DNA of 15,273 bases from Holophagae bacterium (lineage in GTDB: Bacteria; Acidobacteriota; Thermoanaerobaculia; Thermoanaerobaculales; Sulfomarinibacteraceae). The notes beneath the pieces were generated by a model. That model made no database searches. It was not told the origin of the DNA and worked only from the letters and a program-made list of their open reading frames with translations. Location of the stretch: positions 1-15,273 of the forward strand of contig JAUWTC010000009.1 of the NCBI GenBank assembly GCA_030609785.1. Direction: 5' to 3'. The translations under genes and the position numbers were made by a program. Below, piece after piece: positions 7,383 through 13,733 of the stretch (positions are counted from its first letter, which is position 1; the number at the start of each line of letters is the position of its first letter).

Positions 7383-8164
7383 CGGGCGGTACGGCTGCAG
7401 CGGTCGAGGTCCGCGATCTCGGCATGGTCTATCCCGGGGGCATTCGGGCGCTCGAGAGTGTTTCGTTCGAGGTCAAGGAGGGCGAGTTTCTTGCGGTACT
7501 GGGACTGTCCGGATCGGGCAAGAGTACTCTGCTTCGCTGCATCAATCGGCTGCTCGACCCCACCGAGGGTACGGTCCACATTTTTGGGGAAGAAGTTACT
7601 GCACTGAGGGGTTCGGCCCTCAGACGCTTGCGCTGCAGGATCGCGATGATTTTCCAGCAGTTCAACCTGGTCAAACGGCAGACGGTCCTGACCAACGTGC
7701 TCTCCGGAGCGCTGGGTCGCAGTCGTCTCTTGCCCAGCCTGATGGTCAGTTTCCCTCAGGCCGAACGGGAGCGTGCGGTGGCCGCGCTGGAGCGGGTGGG
7801 GTTGCCGGGCCGTGCCGACAGCAGGGCGGACGCCCTGTCAGGCGGGCAGCAGCAGCGGGTGGCAGTTGCCCGCGCGTTGATGCAGGAGCCGCAGTTGATT
7901 CTCGCTGATGAACCCGTGGCTTCCCTGGATCCGGCCCTGCGTCACTCGGTCATGCGCCACATCGAAAGCCTCAACCGAGAGGAGGGCTTGACAGTCTTGT
8001 GCTCGCTGCACGACATCGACCTGGTCACCCGCTATGCGACGCGGCTGATCGCCCTGCGAGACGGTCAATTGGTATGGCAGGGCTCGCCGAGCAATTTCGA
8101 TCAAAAGACCTTCAAGGAAATCTACGGGCAGGATGCCGAACCGGCGTCCAATTCGGGGTACTGA
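7379..8164 (+). CDS. phnC: PhnC-like ABC transporter ATP-binding protein
   Basis: A 261-aa ABC ATPase with all motifs intact: Walker A GLSGSGKST (42-50), Q-loop Gln93 (IFQQFNLV), signature LSGGQQQR (153-160), Walker B LILADEP (173-179), D-loop SLDP (182-185) and switch His211. It energises import by the PhnE-like permease at the inner membrane. The FQQFNLV..TVLTNVLSGALGR stretch is characteristic of the phosphonate-transport (PhnC) branch. The GTG start lies in the sequence GTGA, overlapping the phnD stop (translational coupling), with AAGGGGAG about 6 nt upstream. Its size is ordinary for the family and nothing is missing. Confidence 0.95.
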   Translation: MTGGTAAAVEVRDLGMVYPGGIRALESVSFEVKEGEFLAVLGLSGSGKSTLLRCINRLLDPTEGTVHIFGEEVTALRGSALRRLRCRIAMIFQQFNLVKRQTVLTNVLSGALGRSRLLPSLMVSFPQAERERAVAALERVGLPGRADSRADALSGGQQQRVAVARALMQEPQLILADEPVASLDPALRHSVMRHIESLNREEGLTVLCSLHDIDLVTRYATRLIALRDGQLVWQGSPSNFDQKTFKEIYGQDAEPASNSGY

Positions 8165-8165
8165 G

Positions 8166-9257
8166 GTGAAGAAAAATACCGAATTCGGAGCCCCGAGTCC
8201 CCTTGCCCTGTTCGTCGATCGGGTGCAGGCCGTCGTCGTTGATGCCTTTTTGCTGGCCTTCGGCGGTCTGATGGTCGAGCTGTTGGTTCTGGCCTTTTCG
8301 GGCCGCCGGGGTGCGACGGGGCTCCTGCTCACGGCGGAAAAAATCCTCGATCTTCTGCACTACGGGTGGATGGCTGCGGTTGCTGTGGTGCTCGCCCTGA
8401 TCTGGAACGCTGCCCACGTCCCGCTCGGGACCTCGCCGGGACGTGCAATGGTCTTCGGCCTGACCGAGGAAGAAAAGGACCTGCCTTGGAGCCAGACCAC
8501 CGTGGGCTGGTTTGTGGCGATATTGATCCAGCTGACCTTCTTCACCGGTTGGTTGATTACCGAACTGGATCTCATGGATTTCCTGACCAAGTTCTCCAAG
8601 GCTGCCGACATCCTGCGTGGCCTGATGCACCCACAGGCGTCAATCCTGCACCAGGGTTCCGTCCTGTTGGTCCAGACGATCTTCTTGGCTTTCATGGCGA
8701 CGGCCTTCGCCATCCCGGTAGCCTTCGTCCTGTCATTCCCCTCGGCTCGCAATCTGACCCGAGGCACCTTCATTGCCCGAACCGCCTACATTGTTGCTCG
8801 GACCCTGATGAATTTCGTCAGAGCCGTTGAACCCCTGGTCTGGGCCCTGATCTTCATCTCGTGGGTCGGGATCGGCCCCTTTGCCGGAGTCCTGGCCCTG
8901 TGGGTTCACTCGGTCGCAGCCCTGACGAAGCTCTATTCGGAGCAGATCGAGAGCATCGACAACGGCCCGATGGATGCCATCATGGCAACCGGAGCATCGA
9001 CCTTGCAGGTCCTTCGCTATGGCGTCGTGCCGCAGGTGATTCCGCCCTTCCTCAGCTTCACGATCTACCGGTGGGATATCAACGTGCGCATGTCGACGAT
9101 CATCGGTTTTGTCGGAGGCGGCGGCATCGGCTACATCCTCAAGCCCCGTGTCGATCTGGGCGAATGGGGCGAGGTCGGTACCCTGGTCCTGCTGATCGCG
9201 GCGACCGTGTGGGTCATGGATATCGTATCGGCCAAGATCCGCGAACGGATCGTGTGA
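8166..9257 (+). CDS. phnE: PhnE-like ABC transporter permease with N-terminal RDD-like membrane domain
   Basis: I chose the GTG at 8166, one base after the phnC stop (TGA-G-GTG) with GGGG ~7 nt upstream. An in-frame ATG at 8133 would add 11 residues and overlap phnC by 32 bp; residue numbers here count from that ATG (374 aa). The C-terminal ~250 residues are a PhnE-type permease with several membrane helices (~121-143, 178-200, ~229-262, 348-368). The EAA coupling loop is at ~270-306 (MDAIMATGASTLQVLRYGVV, then PQVIPPF), followed by GFVGGGGIGYIL. Residues ~25-115 are extra compared with ordinary PhnE (250-290 aa). They resemble an RDD domain: FVDRVQAVVVDAFL with Arg30 and Asp37, a second helix at ~78-92, then TSPGRAMVFGL like the RDD TxGKxxxGL signature. 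The permease call is strong; the RDD call is pattern-based. Confidence 0.88.
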   Translation: MKKNTEFGAPSPLALFVDRVQAVVVDAFLLAFGGLMVELLVLAFSGRRGATGLLLTAEKILDLLHYGWMAAVAVVLALIWNAAHVPLGTSPGRAMVFGLTEEEKDLPWSQTTVGWFVAILIQLTFFTGWLITELDLMDFLTKFSKAADILRGLMHPQASILHQGSVLLVQTIFLAFMATAFAIPVAFVLSFPSARNLTRGTFIARTAYIVARTLMNFVRAVEPLVWALIFISWVGIGPFAGVLALWVHSVAALTKLYSEQIESIDNGPMDAIMATGASTLQVLRYGVVPQVIPPFLSFTIYRWDINVRMSTIIGFVGGGGIGYILKPRVDLGEWGEVGTLVLLIAATVWVMDIVSAKIRERIV

Positions 9258-10151
9258 ATGGCGGTTGGGACCATGCGTCGATGGTGGGTGACGGTGCTCG
9301 CCGTGGCGGTACTGGGGATTTTCGGTGTCTGGAATTGTGCTGACGCCCAGGAGGCGAGGATTGATTCGGAATCGGAACCGGCTGTCGGTGAGAGCGGCGA
9401 GGTTGGAGAGCTGGACACCAATCGGTTCATGTCCAAACTGACCCCTGACGAACCCCTCTATTTCGTCATCGGCTGGAACGAGTTGATCAACGCCAAGTTT
9501 CAGTTCAGTTTCAAGTTTGCTTTCATGAATCCACAGGGTGTTTTGACCCGAAAGGCGCCCTTTTTCAGTCACGTCTACTTCGGATACACCCAAACCTCTT
9601 TGTGGGACATCGAAGGGGAGAGCAAGCCCTTTTACGACACCTCCTACAAGCCCAGCCTTTTTTACCGGCACAAAGATGTGCACCGTTCGGACAGCGGGAA
9701 CTTCCGGATCTGGGGTCAGGCCGGTTACCAGCACGAAAGCAACGGCCAGGGTGGCGAAGAAAGCCGTAGCCTCGACATTATCTATGTCAAACCGGTGTTC
9801 GAGTTTTCTCGATTTTGGGGCGGTGGACATCTGACGGTGGCGCCTCGGCTTTGGGCCTACCTCGGCACCCCCGACGAAAATCCCGACATTGCCGAATACC
9901 GGGGCTACGGCGACCTGCGAATGGCTTTCACCGGACGGAGCGACTGGCAGGTGGCGGCAACGGTTCAGGTCGGGACGTCGGGCAAGGGGAGCGTGCAGCT
10001 CGACGGAACCTGGCCGATGGACAAGATTCTCGGCCGGAACTTCGACGGCTACCTCTACGCCCAGTATTTCAGCGGCTGGGGCGAGAGCCTTCGTTCCTAC
10101 GACCAACGGCTCCCGTGGCAGTTAAGGCTGGGCATCGCCGTCGTCCGGTAA
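9258..10151 (+). CDS. pldA: Outer-membrane phospholipase A (OMPLA/PldA) homologue
   Basis: A 297-aa protein, close to E. coli PldA (289 aa). Residues ~6-30 form a signal peptide (cleavage likely near CADAQEA); the rest is an alternating aromatic/polar beta-barrel pattern ending in LRLGIAVVR. Family motifs are clear: GYTQTSLWDIEGESKPF.DTSYKPSLFYR and YQHESNGQGGEESRS (158-171). His159 and Ser161 correspond to E. coli His142 and Ser144. The position of catalytic Asn156 is Asp173 (GAC at 9774-9776). The enzyme would hydrolyse acyl esters of phospholipids in the outer membrane, normally as a calcium-dependent dimer. The ATG at 9258 directly abuts the phnE stop. The ATG at 9273, preceded by TTGGGA, gives a more typical signal peptide and may be the true start. 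Placement as the last gene of a PhnDCE-type operon is unusual. Confidence 0.88.
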   Translation: MAVGTMRRWWVTVLAVAVLGIFGVWNCADAQEARIDSESEPAVGESGEVGELDTNRFMSKLTPDEPLYFVIGWNELINAKFQFSFKFAFMNPQGVLTRKAPFFSHVYFGYTQTSLWDIEGESKPFYDTSYKPSLFYRHKDVHRSDSGNFRIWGQAGYQHESNGQGGEESRSLDIIYVKPVFEFSRFWGGGHLTVAPRLWAYLGTPDENPDIAEYRGYGDLRMAFTGRSDWQVAATVQVGTSGKGSVQLDGTWPMDKILGRNFDGYLYAQYFSGWGESLRSYDQRLPWQLRLGIAVVR

Positions 10152-10167
10152 GGGGCCTGCCCTGAAG

Positions 10168-10189
10168 GGGCGGCCCCCCGCGGCCGCCC
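10168..10189 (+). terminator. GC-rich hairpin after the phnD-pldA operon, possible terminator
   Basis: gggcggcc-ccccgc-ggccgccc is a perfect 8-bp GC stem with a 6-nt loop, 16 bp after the pldA stop. The sequence after it (gtctcatgac) has no T-tract, so it may be an mRNA-stabilising or factor-dependent structure rather than an intrinsic terminator. Confidence 0.45.
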
Positions 10190-10219
10190 GTCTCATGACT
10201 CGAATCGAACAACAGAATT

Positions 10220-10312
10220 ATTGAACCGCCAAGACGCAAAGGCCGCAAAGGAAACGCAAAGAAAGTGTTGAAAAAAACCCCCTTAGCGCTCTTTGCGTCT
10301 TAGCGGTTCAAT
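10220..10312. repeat. Inverted repeat pair of the GAACCGC family (copies 3a/3b)
   Basis: The left arm starts ATTGAACCGCCAAGACGCAA (10220) and the right arm ends with the complement, GCGGTTCAAT (10303-10312). The arms stay complementary, with a few mismatches, for ~30 bp (AAGACGCAAAG..CGC.AAGG). The centre holds an A-run and a C-run (gaaaaaaacccccttag). As RNA this could form a long hairpin between the pldA and lepA genes. It belongs to the same family as the elements at 2093, 5743 and 5838. Confidence 0.8.
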
Positions 10313-10405
10313 TGTCTTTGTGTTTCATGTCTTTCGTTGTGGTTATTTTTGTGAGCTTTTCATACAGCTGAGCGATCATATTTTGTTTGAATCTCAGGGG
10401 TGTGA

Positions 10406-10435
10406 TGTGCATCAGAGACCGAATTGCGCCATAAT
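10406..10435 (+). promoter_or_regulatory. Candidate lepA promoter
   Basis: CATAAT (10430-10435) matches the -10 consensus at 5 of 6 positions and lies 22 bp before the TTG start. The best -35 at 18 bp spacing, TGTGCA (10406-10411), matches only 3 of 6. The rest of 10313-10456 is AT-richer than its surroundings, as expected for a promoter region, but I see no other clear element. Confidence 0.3.
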
Positions 10436-10456
10436 AGGCCGTTGGAGTATTGAGCT

Positions 10457-12253
10457 TTGGACCACACCAGGAGTTTTTGCATTATCGCCCACATCGACCA
10501 CGGCAAGTCGACGCTGGCCGATCGGTTGATTCAACACTGCGGGGCCGTCGAGGACCGTGAGTTCCGGGACCAGATTCTGGACTCGATGGACCTTGAGCGT
10601 GAGCGTGGCATCACGATCAAGTCCAACACGATTTCGCTGGACTACACCGCTAAGAATGGTGAGAACTATCGCCTCAATTTGATCGACACGCCGGGCCATG
10701 TCGATTTCTCCCACGAGGTACGACGGTCCTTGATGTCGTGCGAAGGCGCCCTCTTGCTGGTCGATGCCTCGCAGGGCGTCGAGGCTCAGACGATGGCCAA
10801 TATGTATCTTGCCATTGAACACGACCTCGAGATGGTGCCGGTGATCAACAAGATCGACCTGCCCGCGGCTGATATTGAAAGAGTCAAGGAAGAGATCGAA
10901 GAGGACCTCGGCCTGGATTCCGACGACGCTGTCCTGTGTTCGGCCAAGACCGGTCAGGGCGTCGAGGACGTTCTGGAGGCGATCGTCAACCAGCTGCCGC
11001 CACCCGAGGGAGACCCCGAGGGACCGCTTCAGGTGCTGATTTTCGACGCACAATACGATTCCTACCGTGGCGCCGTTCTCCTCGTCCGGGTGATGAACGG
11101 TACGATGACCAAGGGTCAGCAAGTGCTCTTTATGCACACCAAGGCCGAGCACACGGTCGAGGAAATCGGTCTGCTCAAGCTCAGCAGGGAGGCGACGGGC
11201 TCCCTGAGTGCCGGAGACGTCGGGTACGTCATCGCCGGTATCAAGTCGGTCTCGGACATCAACATCGGCGATACCATCACCGACCTCGCTGAACCGGCCG
11301 ACGAGCCGGTCCCCGGCTATCGTGAGAGCAAACCCGTGGTCTTCTCTTCGGTCTACCCAATGGCGACCGACGAGTATGGGGAGCTGACCAAGGCTCTGGA
11401 AAAGCTCAAGCTCAACGATGCCGCGTTGATCTACGAGAAGGACTCGTCCCAGGCCCTGGGTTTCGGCTACCGCTGCGGTTTCCTCGGCCTCTTGCACCTG
11501 GAAATCGTCCAGCAGCGATTGGAGCGGGAGTACGATCTTTCGCTGTTGTTGTCGGCGCCCTCCGTCCGTTATCGGATCACGTTGAACAACGGTGAGCGGT
11601 TCTGGATCGACAATCCGGCGCTCTATCCCGACCCTACGACCATCGACACGGTGGAAGAGCCCTTCATCAAGGCGGCAATCATGATGCCCGATCGCTACAT
11701 CGGGTCTGTGATGGAATTGTGCCGCGATCGACGGGGTGAAGAGACGACCTTCAACTACCTCTCGGCGGGCCGGGTCGAACTGACTTCCGAGATGCCCCTG
11801 GCCGAGGTCCTGTTCGACTTCTACGACAAGCTGAAGTCCACGACCCAGGGCTACGGTTCCTTCGACTACGAGATGCTGGATTACCGGGTCACCGACGTCG
11901 TCAAGGTGGAGATTCTGGTCAATACCGAACCGGTCGACCCACTGTCGCAGCTGGTTCACCGGGAGAAGGCGCGCGCCAGGGCGCTCCACTACTGCGACAG
12001 GCTCAAGGACACCATTCCCAAGCAGCAGTTCAAGATCGCCATCCAGGGCGCGATCGGCGGAACGGTCATTGCCCGATCGACCATCAATGCCTTCCGCAAG
12101 GACGTTACCGCCAAGTGCTACGGCGGCGACATCAGCCGCAAGCGCAAACTGCTGGAGAAGCAGAAGAAGGGCAAGAAGCGCATGAAGATGGTCGGCAACG
12201 TCGAAATTCCGCAGTCGGCCTTCATCGCGGTGTTGAAGTCGGATACCGACTGA
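10457..12253 (+). CDS. lepA: Elongation factor 4 (back-translocase GTPase LepA)
   Basis: This 598-aa protein has the usual LepA length and domain order. The GTPase motifs are complete: AHIDHGKST (11-19), RGIT (50-53), DTPGH (77-81) and NKID (131-134). EF-G-like domains II, III and V follow (GFRCGFLGLLHLE-like segment GYRCGFLGLLHLEI; YPDPTTIDTVEEPFIKA). The LepA-specific C-terminal domain carries DVVKVEILVNTEPVDPLS and CYGGDISRKRKLLEKQKKGK, ending VPQSAF-like IPQSAFIAVLKSD. LepA acts on stalled ribosomes. The start is TTG: an in-frame TGA lies at 10451, GGAG (10444-10447) is 9 nt upstream, and the resulting MDHTRSFCIIAHIDHGKST aligns with other LepA N-termini. Nothing is missing. Confidence 0.98.
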   Translation: MDHTRSFCIIAHIDHGKSTLADRLIQHCGAVEDREFRDQILDSMDLERERGITIKSNTISLDYTAKNGENYRLNLIDTPGHVDFSHEVRRSLMSCEGALLLVDASQGVEAQTMANMYLAIEHDLEMVPVINKIDLPAADIERVKEEIEEDLGLDSDDAVLCSAKTGQGVEDVLEAIVNQLPPPEGDPEGPLQVLIFDAQYDSYRGAVLLVRVMNGTMTKGQQVLFMHTKAEHTVEEIGLLKLSREATGSLSAGDVGYVIAGIKSVSDINIGDTITDLAEPADEPVPGYRESKPVVFSSVYPMATDEYGELTKALEKLKLNDAALIYEKDSSQALGFGYRCGFLGLLHLEIVQQRLEREYDLSLLLSAPSVRYRITLNNGERFWIDNPALYPDPTTIDTVEEPFIKAAIMMPDRYIGSVMELCRDRRGEETTFNYLSAGRVELTSEMPLAEVLFDFYDKLKSTTQGYGSFDYEMLDYRVTDVVKVEILVNTEPVDPLSQLVHREKARARALHYCDRLKDTIPKQQFKIAIQGAIGGTVIARSTINAFRKDVTAKCYGGDISRKRKLLEKQKKGKKRMKMVGNVEIPQSAFIAVLKSDTD

Positions 12254-12306
12254 GGGCCCGAGAAGGCGATTGGTCCGCCAACCGGTTTGCAGAATTTTTC
12301 AATCGT

Positions 12307-12325
12307 AGGGGCACGGCGTGCCCCT
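12307..12325 (+). other. Perfect hairpin just upstream of hemW
   Basis: aggggcac-ggc-gtgcccct has an 8-bp stem and a 3-nt loop in the 83-bp lepA-hemW gap, 11 bp before the first candidate hemW ATG (12337). It could impede ribosome access or act as an attenuating or stabilising structure. No T-tract follows, so an efficient terminator is unlikely. Confidence 0.5.
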
Positions 12326-12336
12326 CCAAAACGGAT

Positions 12337-13521
12337 ATGATGGCGACCATGTCGGGCATTGATATACCTGAAGGCGCATCGACCAGGGCCGGGCTCTACG
12401 TTCACGTGCCATTCTGCTCGTCTATCTGTCCCTACTGCGATTTTGCGGTGACTCTGGCCGGGGAGGCCAGGCGGGCCCAGTGGGAGCGGGCCTTGCTGGA
12501 CGAGGCCGTGATGTATGCCGACTGCGGGTTTGATTTCGACACGGTCTATTTCGGTGGGGGGACGCCGTCTGCTTTGAAGATCGACCGTCTGACTCGGGTT
12601 GTGGGCGGGCTGAGGGAGAAGTTGCAGATTGACCCTGAGGCTCAGGTTTTCATCGAGGTCAATCCAGAGGATGTGTCGCCGGAAACAGCTCGAGCCTGGA
12701 GGGACCTCGGTTTCTCCAGCGTCAGTGTCGGGGTGCAAGCCCTCAATGACGTGTCGTTGGGGATACTGGGCCGCCGCCATACGGCGGAACAGGCGCGTCG
12801 GTCAGTCGAGTCTCTGCTGGAGGCGGGCTTTGACACTGTCTCAATCGATTTGATTTTTGGTCTTCCCGGCCAGGCGCGCTCGGATTGGGAAGGGCAACTG
12901 CGTGAGGGTGTCGGATTGGGCGTCCAACACCTGTCGTGCTACCAGCTGACGTTTCATGAGGGCACGGTCTTCGGCAAGCGGCGGGAGGCCGGTTTGATGA
13001 CGGAGATGGGGGAGGCGCCACAGGCCGAGCTGTTTGCGATCACTCACGAGGTCCTGGGAACGCGGGGATTTGAAGGCTACGAGGTGTCGAATTTCGCCCT
13101 CCCGGGCCACCGCTCGACCCACAATCTGAAGTATTGGACCGGGGCTCCCTACCTGGGCTTGGGGCCGGGCGCCCACTCGTTCGACGGTGTCTGCAAACGG
13201 TGGTGGAATCGGAGCAAAGTGCGATTGTGGCAGCGGGATATTGATCAAGGCCGGCGTCCGGTCGAAGGCGAGGAGTCTCTGACGGATAAGCAAAGGGCCC
13301 TCGAGACTTTGATGCTTGGAATGAGGACGGCTGACGGGGTCGATCTGGCCTGGCTCGAGAAGCGATTCCAGACCGATGTGATTGGGCCCAATGCCGACAC
13401 CCTTCGTGACCTCGAAGCAAGGGGATTGATCAGTCGGCGAGCCGATCGCATCGCACCGACACCAGCGGGCATGGCGGTGGCTGATGCGCTTTCACGGGCG
13501 TTCCGGATCGAGGGGGATTGA
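12337..13521 (+). CDS. hemW: Haem chaperone HemW (radical SAM, coproporphyrinogen III oxidase-like)
   Basis: From the ATG at 12337 the protein is 394 aa, typical for HemW. The radical SAM cluster motif is CSSICPYCDF (Cys27, 31, 34). The residue after CD is Phe rather than the fourth Cys of true HemN, which marks HemW. Other family signatures are LYVHVPFC, VYFGGGTPS, FIEVNPEDV, SVGVQALND, IDLIFGLPGQ, and NLKYWTGAPYLGLGPGAHS. HemW binds haem and is proposed to deliver it to target proteins. The frame is open upstream into lepA, but homology begins only at LYVHVPFC, so a start at 12337, 12340 or 12349 is likely; none has a strong ribosome binding site. It follows lepA by 83 bp on the same strand, a gene order seen in many bacteria. 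Confidence 0.95.
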   Translation: MMATMSGIDIPEGASTRAGLYVHVPFCSSICPYCDFAVTLAGEARRAQWERALLDEAVMYADCGFDFDTVYFGGGTPSALKIDRLTRVVGGLREKLQIDPEAQVFIEVNPEDVSPETARAWRDLGFSSVSVGVQALNDVSLGILGRRHTAEQARRSVESLLEAGFDTVSIDLIFGLPGQARSDWEGQLREGVGLGVQHLSCYQLTFHEGTVFGKRREAGLMTEMGEAPQAELFAITHEVLGTRGFEGYEVSNFALPGHRSTHNLKYWTGAPYLGLGPGAHSFDGVCKRWWNRSKVRLWQRDIDQGRRPVEGEESLTDKQRALETLMLGMRTADGVDLAWLEKRFQTDVIGPNADTLRDLEARGLISRRADRIAPTPAGMAVADALSRAFRIEGD

Positions 13522-13618
13522 ACCCGGGCACGGGCACGGGCGGGGGTTGGCCTGCCAAGAAAGAGCGCGAAGGCGGCTTGCCAGGGCGCAGCTCTCGACA
13601 CCATGGGCCGATGATCAG

Positions 13619-13656
13619 TCCGGCTCCGCCTTCGGCTTCCGGCTCCGCCTTCGGCT
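13619..13656 (+). repeat. Exact 19-bp direct repeat, two copies, in the hemW-membrane protein gap
   Basis: The unit tccggctccgccttcggct occurs at 13619-13637 and again at 13638-13656. A shorter hexamer repeat (cgggca, ~3 copies) lies at 13525-13541. The 212-bp gap 13522-13733 looks non-coding; a frame open through it would encode a low-complexity Gly/Pro/Ser-rich extension. Confidence 0.75.
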
Positions 13657-13697
13657 TCGCCGTGACGAGCCGCCGTGACGGTCTTCATCCTCTCCCT

Positions 13698-13726
13698 TTG
13701 GTCGAGAACGGAGACCGGGTTACGAT
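13698..13726 (+). promoter_or_regulatory. Candidate promoter close to the start of the membrane protein gene
   Basis: TTGGTC (13698-13703) and TACGAT (13721-13726) are separated by 17 bp. The -10 matches 4 of 6 and the -35 matches 3 of 6 consensus positions. Transcription would begin about 7 bp later, at or next to the ATG at 13734, implying a leaderless mRNA, which would agree with the lack of a Shine-Dalgarno sequence there. Confidence 0.25.
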
Positions 13727-13733
13727 CAACATC

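Noticed and set aside
8733..10106. 457-codon open frame antisense to the phnE-like and pldA-like genes
   Set aside because: Both sense genes show clear family motifs; this frame does not.
10412..11989. 525-codon open frame antisense to lepA
   Set aside because: lepA is certain on the plus strand over the whole interval; the antisense translation has no family signature.
12115..12336. Longer N-terminus for hemW starting inside lepA
   Set aside because: HemW homology starts at LYVHVPFC and the extension is lepA out of frame.
13518..13733. Longer N-terminus (TTG at 13518) for the membrane protein
   Set aside because: The purine tract abuts the TTG with no spacing, and the 72 added residues are low-complexity translations of direct repeats.
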